Shown piece after piece: positions 1-8,067 of a stretch of 64,000 nucleotides of DNA. A model generated the notes under the pieces. It was not told the DNA's origin, made no database searches, and saw only the letters and a program-made list of their open reading frames with translations. Position numbers and translations under genes: made by a program. Position 1 is the stretch's first letter; each line of letters starts with the position of its first letter. Source of the DNA: JBBECF01 sp040881945 (GTDB lineage Bacteria > Pseudomonadota > Alphaproteobacteria > Dongiales > Dongiaceae); contig JBBECF010000176.1 of the NCBI GenBank assembly GCA_040881945.1, positions 1 through 64,000 on the forward strand, in the 5' to 3' direction.

Positions 1-2046
<2,046 letters not shown>

Positions 2047-2070
2047 CGGCGCCCTGGGCGGCGCCGGGGA

Positions 2071-2187
2071 TCAGTAGCCGCCGATGAAGGGCGCGGCCAT
2101 CGCCAGGAAGAACGGCATGGCGATCAGAAGGCCGAGCGTCATGGCCAGGAAATCTATCGTCAGGTCGGCGATCTTGCGGATGGACAT
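2071..2187 (-). CDS. 38-residue single-span membrane peptide
   Basis: Small ORF converging on hppA. It encodes 38 residues: a short basic N-terminus (MSIRKIAD), one long hydrophobic stretch from about residue 13 to 33 rich in Leu, Met, Ala and Phe, and the tail PFIGGY. This is the make-up of a one-pass inner-membrane microprotein. I do not recognise a family. It starts with ATG, but no strong Shine-Dalgarno is visible. It lies between hppA and bamE, whose coding strand it shares. Function unknown; conservation beside hppA in relatives would establish it. Confidence 0.5.
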   Translation of the reverse strand: MSIRKIADLTIDFLAMTLGLLIAMPFFLAMAAPFIGGY

Positions 2188-2320
2188 TGTGGTTTCGTTC
2201 CGTTGGTCGGTGACTCGATGCGTTTACCACCTGCAACATATTCCACCTGCGGCCGGATGGAAGTGACGGCCGTCACACATCGGTGGGTTTTCGGGAACCG
2301 CCGCCGCACCGGCGCGGCGG

Positions 2321-2794
2321 CTATTTGTCTTGCTTGTTGAAGCGGCCGAGATTGCCGAACAACTGTTGCAGGAAGGTCAGTTCCTGACCCGACGTCGGGG
2401 TCTCGCGGCTGACGGGGTCGATGACGCGCCCGTCCTCGTAGTCGTACCGCTCGATGCCGCTGACCATGCCGGCGTCGTCGAACTCGACGACCAGCACCTG
2501 CTGGTCGACGACCTTCGGCTCGAAGAAGGCATAGGTTTCGGTCCGCCCGCTGATGTAGTACCAGGTCTTGTCGTCGAAGGTGCTGGCGACCGACGGCGAG
2601 CCGAGCAGGTCCGCCACCTGGGCGCGGCTCTGGACACCCGGCTGGATCTGCCCGACCGTGTCGGGGTCGGGCAGATTGCCGCGTGCGTCGATGCGCGGCT
2701 GGCAGCCGGCGAGGACGATGGAAGCGGCCAGCGCCGCGGCGCCGATCACGGCGGCCGCCGGCCTGGGGCGGCGGGGCGGGGACAGGTTCATCAT
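2321..2794 (-). CDS. bamE: Outer membrane assembly lipoprotein BamE (SmpA/OmlA)
   Basis: Small lipoprotein of the beta-barrel assembly machinery in the outer membrane. The N-terminus is a lipoprotein signal ending in LAGC, so Cys is the lipidated first mature residue. The BamE/SmpA fold follows: the QIQPGVQSRAQVADLLGSPS helix-turn and the strand pattern KTWYYISGRTE...VLVVEFDDAGMVSGIERYD are typical. An upstream in-frame ATG would add 12 residues that do not look like a signal, so I chose the Met-Met pair. The start overlaps the divergent ubiquinol-cytochrome c chaperone gene by a couple of bases, so the two promoters must lie inside each other's coding regions or be shared. This pairing is common in alphaproteobacteria. 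Confidence 0.93.
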   Translation of the reverse strand: MMNLSPPRRPRPAAAVIGAAALAASIVLAGCQPRIDARGNLPDPDTVGQIQPGVQSRAQVADLLGSPSVASTFDDKTWYYISGRTETYAFFEPKVVDQQVLVVEFDDAGMVSGIERYDYEDGRVIDPVSRETPTSGQELTFLQQLFGNLGRFNKQDK

Positions 2795-3398
2795 GGCGCC
2801 TAGCATGGACGATTCGGCCGCCGGAGGCAAGAATCCGGCGCAGGCAGCGGGGCTCAGGCCGCTCGGCCGGCTGTTCCGGCGCGATCCGACGCCGGTCGCG
2901 GCCCGGCGCCTCTATGCGCGCATCGTCGAGCAGGCGCGCCGGCCGTGGTTCTACGAGACCGGCGGCGTGCCGGACACGCTCGATGGACGCTTCGAAACGA
3001 TCGCGCTGCATGCCTTCCTTGTGTTGCGCCGCCTGAAGCGCGAGTCGGTCCGGGCCGCGGCCTTGAGCCAGGCCGTCATCGACACGATGTTCGCCGACAT
3101 GGACGCCAGCCTGCGGGAAATGGGCGTGGGCGACCAAGGGGTTGGCCCGCGCGTGCAGCGCATGGCGGCGGGCTTCTATGGACGGATCGCGGCCTACGAG
3201 GCGGGTCTGTCCGGCTCCGATCCGGCGCTCGCCGCCGCCGTGCGGCGCAATCTCTACGGCACGGTCGAGCCGGACCCGGCCGCGATAGCGGCCATCTGCG
3301 CGTATTTGCGCGCCGCCGCCGCCCGGCTATCCGGCCAGCCCTTTGGCTCCTTGCGCGCCGGGGTCGTCGATTTCGGCGAACCCGGCGCGACGGATTGA
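2793..3398 (+). CDS. Ubiquinol-cytochrome c chaperone (CBP3) family protein
   Basis: About 201 residues matching the ubiquinol-cytochrome c chaperone family (CBP3-like; bacterial members were once DUF). The diagnostic blocks are ARRLYARIVEQARRPWFY near the N-terminus, the GRFETIALHAFLVLRRLK helix, a DTMFADMDASLREMGVGD segment and RMAAGFYGRIAAYE. In mitochondria the relative assists cytochrome b assembly; the bacterial role is less certain. Start choice is between 2793 (MAPSMDD) and 2805 (MDDSAAG); longer upstream extensions run into antisense bamE sequence and are rejected. It is followed after 63 bases by yceD, the usual alphaproteobacterial order. Confidence 0.88.
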   Translation: MAPSMDDSAAGGKNPAQAAGLRPLGRLFRRDPTPVAARRLYARIVEQARRPWFYETGGVPDTLDGRFETIALHAFLVLRRLKRESVRAAALSQAVIDTMFADMDASLREMGVGDQGVGPRVQRMAAGFYGRIAAYEAGLSGSDPALAAAVRRNLYGTVEPDPAAIAAICAYLRAAAARLSGQPFGSLRAGVVDFGEPGATD

Positions 3399-3461
3399 TG
3401 GTTGACCGCCGCCCGGCGCTTGCCTATTTTGCCCCGCTTCGCGCTGCCTGGACTCTCCGGC

Positions 3462-4004
3462 ATGGTCAAGGATCCCGAGCAACGGGGCGAGTTCTCCCGC
3501 CTTGTCGCCGCCGACCGGCTCGGCGATGCCGAGGTGACGCGGGAGATCGAGGCGGCCCCGGCCGAACGCGCGGCTGTGGCGCGGCGGCTCGGCCTGCTGG
3601 CCCTCGACAGCTTGACCGCCCGCGTCGAGCTGCGGCGGTTGCGGGGCGGTCTGGTCCGGGTCGCCGGTCGCGTCGAGGCCGCCGTCGTCCAGGCCTGCGT
3701 GGTGACGCTGGAGCCGGTGCCGGCGCGGGTCGCCGCCGACTTCGCGGCGATATATGCCGCCGGTCCGGTGGCGGCGGAGCGGGTGGCGAACGTGGCGGCC
3801 GACGCGGAGGATCCGCCGGAGCCGATGGTCGACGGCAAGATCGACCTCGGCGAAACGGCGGTGCAGCAGCTCGCGGTGGCCCTCGACCCCTATCCGCGGT
3901 CGCCGGGGGCCGAGATTCCGGCCGAGTATGCCCGGGCCGATGCGGACGACGGGCGCCCCGGCGGGCCGTTCGCGGCGCTGGCGGGGTTGAAGGACGCGCG
4001 CTAA
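3462..4004 (+). CDS. yceD: YceD / DUF177 family protein
   Basis: About 180 residues of the YceD (DUF177) family, encoded next to rpmF in most bacteria and implicated in 23S rRNA or L32-linked ribosome biogenesis. Visible features are the FSRLVAADRLGD opening, the strand ALDSLTARVELRRLRGGLVRVAGRVEA, a single Cys in VVQACVVTLEPVPA (many family members have CxRCL here, reduced in this protein) and the C-terminal DPYPRSPGAEIP motif. A Met 20 residues upstream exists, but the preceding stretch is not family-like; GTC AAG GAT after ATG at 3462 gives the usual start. It precedes rpmF across a repeat-rich spacer. Confidence 0.88.
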   Translation: MVKDPEQRGEFSRLVAADRLGDAEVTREIEAAPAERAAVARRLGLLALDSLTARVELRRLRGGLVRVAGRVEAAVVQACVVTLEPVPARVAADFAAIYAAGPVAAERVANVAADAEDPPEPMVDGKIDLGETAVQQLAVALDPYPRSPGAEIPAEYARADADDGRPGGPFAALAGLKDAR

Positions 4005-4008
4005 GGCA

Positions 4009-4214
4009 AGTGTCCTGCCCCAGAAATTCGTTCTACGAATTTCGGGGTAAACGGGCCACTAGGGCGTCGGGCGGCTTGCTGGCCGACGGGATTTTGCGGT
4101 AGTGTCCTGTCCGAGAAATTCGTGGCGAAGTTTCGGGTCGAGCAGGCCACGGGATTCAACCAGATAAGTGTCCCGTCGCCGAAATTCGATGCACGAATTT
4201 CGGCGACGGGACAT
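4009..4214. repeat. Three AGTGTCC-type hairpin repeats between yceD and rpmF
   Basis: Three related units sit in this spacer: 4009-4050, 4101-4140 and 4166-4214. Each begins AGTGTCC(T/C)G, followed by GAAATTCG and then its complement CGAATTTC (degenerate in the middle unit). Unit 1 folds as CCCC-A-GAAATTCGT / ACGAATTTC-G-GGGG around TCT. Unit 3 is a perfect 20-base-pair inverted repeat (TGTCCCGTCGCCGAAATTCG) around the loop ATGCA and ends 48 bases before rpmF. A fourth, inverted copy lies at 12589-12627. They look like a dispersed REP-like or MITE-like family rather than an intrinsic terminator, since no T tract follows. Confidence 0.75.
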
Positions 4215-4261
4215 GCAACGGTCGGGCGACGGCAGGCGCCGTCCCAACGAAAGATGAGACG

Positions 4262-4444
4262 ATGGCGGTTCCCAAGAAGAAAAAGTCGAAATCGCGCCGC
4301 AACATGGGCCGCTCGCATCACGCCCTGAAGGCGGTGGCTTCGGCCGAATGCCCGAACTGCGGCGAGCTCAGGCGGCCGCATCATGTCTGCGCGGCTTGCG
4401 GGCATTACGACGGGCGCGAGGTCATCGCGGTCGCCACGCCCTGA
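4262..4444 (+). CDS. rpmF: 50S ribosomal protein L32
   Basis: Sixty residues, the standard length. It begins AVPKKKKSKSRRNMGRSHHA and carries the zinc-ribbon type C-terminal half with CPNCGE and CAACGHYDGREV, so this is the four-cysteine form of L32. It is an obligatory component of the large subunit near the peptidyl transferase region. Together with yceD upstream and plsX-fabH downstream it forms the widely conserved block linking ribosome and membrane-lipid synthesis. The 35-base gap to plsX suggests cotranscription. Confidence 0.97.
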   Translation: MAVPKKKKSKSRRNMGRSHHALKAVASAECPNCGELRRPHHVCAACGHYDGREVIAVATP

Positions 4445-4478
4445 GCGAACCTCTCGAGAGTCGCGCGGGAGTGGGCAG

Positions 4479-5528
4479 GTGAGTTCCACCGTATCCATTG
4501 CCCTCGACGCCATGGGCGGCGATGGTGCCCCGGCGATGGTGGTCAATGGCGCCGATTTGGCGCGCGCGCGGTTTCCGCAGGCGCGCTTCCTGTTTTTCGG
4601 CGACGCCGCGCGCATCCAGCCGCTGCTCGACAGGCTGCCGCAGCTCGCCGAGGTGAGCTCGGTGCATCATGCCGACCAGGTGGTGACGGCCGCCGACAAG
4701 CCGTCGGCGGCGTTGCGCGCCGGACGAGGCTCGAGCATGCGGCTGGCCATCGACGCCGTGCGCGACGGCCGCGCCGCGGGCATCGTGTCCGCGGGCAACA
4801 CCGGCGCCCTGATGGCGATGGCGAAGTTCGTGCTCAAGACCATGCCGGGGATCGACCGGCCGGCCATCGCCTCGTTCTTCCCGACCATGCGCGGCGAGAG
4901 CGTCATGCTCGACCTCGGCGCCAACGTCGTGTGCGACGCCGACAATTTGGTCCAGTTCGCGGTGATGGGCGAGGTCTTCGCGCGCACCGTGCTCGGCGTG
5001 CTGCGCCCGACGATCGGGCTGCTCAATGTCGGCTCCGAGGACCTGAAGGGCCACGAAGCGGTGCGCGAGGCGGCCGCCATTCTGCGCAGCACCAGCCTGC
5101 CGGGCGTCTTCCACGGATTCGTCGAAGGCGACGACATCGCCAAGGGCACCGTAGACGTGGTCGTCACCGACGGGTTCACCGGCAACGTCGCGGTGAAGGC
5201 GATCGAGGGGACGGCGAAGCTCTACGCCGAATTCCTGCGGCACGCCTTCAAGAGCTCGCTGTTGTCGCGGCTCGGCTACCTGCTGGCGCGCCCCGCACTC
5301 AACACGCTGCGCGTGCGCACCGACCCGCGTCGCTACAACGGCGCCATCTTCCTCGGGCTCAACGGCATCGCGGTGAAGAGCCACGGGGGCACCGACGCGT
5401 TCGGCTTTTCCAATGCCATCGGCGTGACCATCGACATGATTCGGCACGGCGCCACCGATAAGATCAAAGAGGACTTCGCACGGCTGGCCGCGCGGCCGCC
5501 GTCGGGCGCGCAGGCGGCCAGCGTCTGA
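4479..5528 (+). CDS. plsX: Phosphate acyltransferase PlsX
   Basis: Converts acyl-ACP plus phosphate to acyl-phosphate, the donor for PlsY in phospholipid synthesis; a peripheral membrane enzyme. The protein of 349 residues begins with the family hallmark ALDAMGGDGAP and contains SAGNTGALMAMAKF, LDLGANVVCDADNLVQFA and VVTDGFTGNVAVKAIEG. The start is taken as GTG at 4479 (SSTVSIALDAMGGD); an in-frame ATG 96 bases upstream lies inside rpmF. The stop codon overlaps the fabH start (TGATG), so the two are translationally coupled. Confidence 0.95.
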   Translation: MSSTVSIALDAMGGDGAPAMVVNGADLARARFPQARFLFFGDAARIQPLLDRLPQLAEVSSVHHADQVVTAADKPSAALRAGRGSSMRLAIDAVRDGRAAGIVSAGNTGALMAMAKFVLKTMPGIDRPAIASFFPTMRGESVMLDLGANVVCDADNLVQFAVMGEVFARTVLGVLRPTIGLLNVGSEDLKGHEAVREAAAILRSTSLPGVFHGFVEGDDIAKGTVDVVVTDGFTGNVAVKAIEGTAKLYAEFLRHAFKSSLLSRLGYLLARPALNTLRVRTDPRRYNGAIFLGLNGIAVKSHGGTDAFGFSNAIGVTIDMIRHGATDKIKEDFARLAARPPSGAQAASV

Positions 5529-6502
5529 TGGTCGTCCGTTCGCGGATCCTGGGCTGCGGCGCCTATTTGCCGAGCCGCGTCGTCACCAATGCGGAGCTCG
5601 CCCGGCGCCTCGACACGACCGACGAATGGATCGTGCAGCGCACCGGCATCCGCGAGCGCCGCGTCGCCGCCGACGGCGAGCTGACCTCGCACCTCGCGAC
5701 GCACGCCGCCGGCGCGGCGCTCGGCGCCGCCGGCCTGGCCGCCGCCGACATCGACCTCATCGTGCTCGCGACCTCGACGCCCGACCAGACCTTTCCGGCG
5801 ACGGCGGCGCGCGTGCAGGCCGCGATCGGCATGACCCGCGGCTGCGCCTTCGACATCCAGGCGGTGTGCACCGGATTCGTCTATGCCCTTGCGGTGGCGG
5901 ACAATTTCCTGCGCCTGGGCCAGGCGCGCACGGCCCTGGTGATCGGCGCCGAGACCTTCTCGCGCATCCTGGATTGGGACGACCGCGCAACTTGCGTGCT
6001 GTTCGGCGACGGCGCCGGCGCCGTGGTGATGCAGGCGACGGACGGCGAGGGCACCGTCGGCGACCGCGGCGTCCTGTCGACGCATCTCTATTCCGACGGC
6101 CGCTACCACGACCTGCTCTATGTCGACGGCGGGCCGTCCTCGACCGGCACCGCTGGCCACCTGCGCATGGCGGGTCGCGAGGTGTTCCGCCACGCCGTGC
6201 TCAAGCTGGCCGAGGCGGTGGACGCCGCAATCGTGCACAACCGGCTGCGCCCCGCCGACATCGACTGGCTGGTGCCGCACCAGGCCAACCGGCGCATCAT
6301 CGACAGTATGGGCGCGCGGCTGCATCTGCCGCCGGAAAAGGTGGTGCTGACCGTCGACCGCCACGCCAACACCTCGGCCGCGTCGATTCCCCTGGCGCTG
6401 GCCGAGGCGTGCGCCGACGGCCGCATTCGGCCGGGCCATCTGGTGTTATTGGAGGCGATGGGCGGCGGCTTTACCTGGGGCTCGGCGCTGGTCCGCTGGT
6501 AG
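5528..6502 (+). CDS. fabH: 3-oxoacyl-ACP synthase III
   Basis: Initiates type II fatty-acid synthesis by condensing acetyl-CoA with malonyl-ACP. The 324-residue protein has the complete catalytic triad of the family: Cys114 in QAVCTGFVYAL, His251 in VPHQANRRI and Asn281 in RHANTSAAS. The N-terminal TNAELARRLDTTDEWIVQRTGI block and the C-terminal LLEAMGGGFTWGSALVRW are typical. It overlaps the plsX stop by one base and is followed 68 bases later by ihfA, the usual alphaproteobacterial order. Confidence 0.96.
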   Translation: MVVRSRILGCGAYLPSRVVTNAELARRLDTTDEWIVQRTGIRERRVAADGELTSHLATHAAGAALGAAGLAAADIDLIVLATSTPDQTFPATAARVQAAIGMTRGCAFDIQAVCTGFVYALAVADNFLRLGQARTALVIGAETFSRILDWDDRATCVLFGDGAGAVVMQATDGEGTVGDRGVLSTHLYSDGRYHDLLYVDGGPSSTGTAGHLRMAGREVFRHAVLKLAEAVDAAIVHNRLRPADIDWLVPHQANRRIIDSMGARLHLPPEKVVLTVDRHANTSAASIPLALAEACADGRIRPGHLVLLEAMGGGFTWGSALVRW

Positions 6503-6570
6503 CCGTCGCTGTCAATTGACTGCCTTGGCATTGCGGGCTAACGTTCCGGATAAGCTTCAAGGGGGACGTC

Positions 6571-6882
6571 ATGTCGGATCGAACCGTTACCCGCGCGCAA
6601 CTCAGCGAGGCGGTGTACCAGGAAGTCGGCCTGTCGCGGAACGATTCGGCGCAGTTGGTGGAGGCGGTGCTGCGCGAGGTTTCCGACGCGCTGTCGCGCG
6701 GCGAGACCGTCAAGATCTCGTCCTTCGGCAGCTTCTTCGTGCGCCAGAAGGGGCAGCGCATCGGCCGCAATCCGAAGACCGGCGAGGAGGTGCCGATCCG
6801 CCCGCGCCGGGTGTTGGTGTTCCGCGCCTCGCACGTACTGAAGGACCGCGTCAACGCCGCTCCGCGCGGGGCGGCGTCGTGA
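6571..6882 (+). CDS. ihfA: Integration host factor subunit alpha
   Basis: DNA-bending histone-like protein, partner of IHF beta in promoter architecture, recombination and replication. It has 103 residues in the HU/IHF fold: the N-terminal helices (TRAQLSEAVYQEVGLSR, LVEAVLREVSDALSRGE), then KISSFGSFFVRQKGQRIGRNPKTGEEV, in which the RNPKTGE arm enters the minor groove. Position between fabH and a MerR-type regulator favours the alpha subunit. A good AAGGGGG Shine-Dalgarno lies before the ATG. The stop overlaps the GTG start of the next gene by four bases. Confidence 0.94.
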   Translation: MSDRTVTRAQLSEAVYQEVGLSRNDSAQLVEAVLREVSDALSRGETVKISSFGSFFVRQKGQRIGRNPKTGEEVPIRPRRVLVFRASHVLKDRVNAAPRGAAS

Positions 6883-7343
6883 GCGCGGGCGCGCGGCCCG
6901 CACCCTTGGCGAAGGCGCCGACCGCGGCGACCAGGCAGGAACCAGTGGCCCGACGCATCGGGAAATCCGCGTCCGCATTCCGCACGATCAGCGAGGTGGC
7001 GGACGATCTGGACGTGCCGCAGCACGTCCTGCGCTTCTGGGAAACGCGGTTTCCCCAGGTGCGGCCGCTGAAGCGCGGCGGCGGGCGGCGCTACTACCGG
7101 CCGGAGGACGTCGACCTGCTGCGCGGCATCCGCTCGCTGCTGTACGAGCAGGGCTACACCATCAAGGGCGTGCAACGGCTGATCCGCGAGGGCGCGCTGA
7201 AGACGCGCCCCGAGGCGGGCGATCCGGGGCCGGCCGCGGCCGAGGGCGGGGCCCCGACCGGCGCCGGGCAGCGCGCCGAGCTCGCGGTCCTGCTCGACGA
7301 GCTGACCGCGCTCCGCGACCGCCTGCGCCGCTGGCAAGGCTAA
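6879..7343 (+). CDS. MerR family transcriptional regulator
   Basis: About 154 residues with an N-terminal MerR-type winged helix (about residues 27-95): FRTISEVADDLDVPQHVLRFWE, then FPQVRPLKRGGGRRYYRPEDVDLL and the wing IRSLLYEQGYTIKGVQRL. There are no cysteines or other effector-binding residues after the DNA-binding domain; the C-terminus is low complexity followed by a short coiled-coil-like ELAVLLDELTALRDRLRRW, probably for dimerisation. The ihfA-merR pair is conserved in alphaproteobacteria; the regulon is unknown to me. The GTG start overlaps ihfA by four bases (GTGA), indicating coupling. Confidence 0.87.
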   Translation: MSAGARPAPLAKAPTAATRQEPVARRIGKSASAFRTISEVADDLDVPQHVLRFWETRFPQVRPLKRGGGRRYYRPEDVDLLRGIRSLLYEQGYTIKGVQRLIREGALKTRPEAGDPGPAAAEGGAPTGAGQRAELAVLLDELTALRDRLRRWQG

Positions 7344-7364
7344 GAGACCGGGATCGGCTTCGTG

Positions 7365-7446
7365 CGTGCTTCGACAAGCGCGAGCCATGAGGGTATTTCT
7401 TTGTGCCACGAAGATTTCCCCTCATCCTGAGCCTGTCGAAGGACGC
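7365..7446. repeat. ~80 bp dispersed inverted-repeat element, copy 1
   Basis: Ends are imperfectly complementary: GTGCTTCGACAAGCGCGAGC at the left and CATCCTGAGCCTGTCGAAGG at the right, around a core reading ATGAGGG...TTTCTTTGTGCCACGAAG...CCCTCAT. The same element occurs in opposite orientation at 32865-32945, almost identical through the core, and a core-less short form lies at 17586-17633. It is non-coding, and spurious reading frames begin inside it. This TTCGACA-type intergenic palindrome is common in alphaproteobacterial genomes. Confidence 0.8.
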
Positions 7447-7539
7447 AAGGGCAAGGATGCAGCGGCCATCGAAGGACAGCCGCGGCGGCGGGCCCGCCGT
7501 TGCGCCGCCGCCCGGCGGCGGCTATATAGGCGCCGCGGT

Positions 7540-7616
7540 CGGAGCGTAGCGCAGTTTGGTAGCGCACCAGACTGGGGGTCTGGGGGTCGCGGGTTCAAAT
7601 CCCGCCGCTCCGACCA
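7540..7616 (+). tRNA. tRNA-Pro (anticodon GGG)
   Basis: A 77-base cloverleaf with encoded CCA. The acceptor stem CGGAGCG pairs with CGCTCCG, followed by discriminator A and CCA. The D arm contains AGCGCAGTTTGGTAGCGC, the anticodon stem CCAGA/TCTGG frames the loop CTGGGGG giving anticodon GGG, and the T arm is GCGGGTTCAAATCCCGC. The first base C paired with G is typical of bacterial tRNA-Pro. An AT-rich TATATAGG about 12 bases upstream (7523-7530) is a likely -10 element. Confidence 0.97.
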
Positions 7617-7629
7617 GTTCGGCGGCGCC

Positions 7630-7953
7630 TCACGCCACCGAGGCGAGGATCGTCCAGGGCACGATGCCGAGGCGGGCGAGGTCGGCCCATCGGCGCTCGC
7701 CGCCATAGCGCCCGGCGCTGCGCCACACGGCGACGCAGACAAAGACGTTGTAGGGAACCGGCAGGGCGTGCGCGACGACCGCCAGGACGGTCGGCGCCGC
7801 CGCCGCGAACAGCGCCAGCGACAAGGCCGTCGTCGCCAGGTTGAGCGCCAGGCCGCCGGCGACGGCATAGACCCAGAAGGCGCGGGCCAGCGGCACCTCG
7901 CCGGCCCACAGGGCACGCGCCGGGCTCCTTGTCTTGCCGCGCGAATCGGGCAT
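7630..7953 (-). CDS. Hypothetical small membrane protein
   Basis: One hundred and seven residues with two or three hydrophobic stretches: about 26-52 (FWVYAVAGGLALNLATTALS) and 53-75 (VLAVVAHALPVPYNVFVCV), with a weak one at the C-terminus. The N-terminus is basic and charged. I do not recognise a named family. It is divergent from the amidohydrolase fusion gene at 8068, with 114 bases between them that could hold both promoters. Function cannot be assigned. Confidence 0.65.
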   Translation of the reverse strand: MPDSRGKTRSPARALWAGEVPLARAFWVYAVAGGLALNLATTALSLALFAAAAPTVLAVVAHALPVPYNVFVCVAVWRSAGRYGGERRWADLARLGIVPWTILASVA

Positions 7954-8067
7954 TGTCCGGACAATTCCCTTGCGGCGGGCCGCCGCCGGCGGCTACGAAA
8001 CCACGGCCCGGCCGCCAAGGAAAGCCCGCCGCGGCCGCGGCCATCGGCCCGGCTCCGAGGAGGCGCG

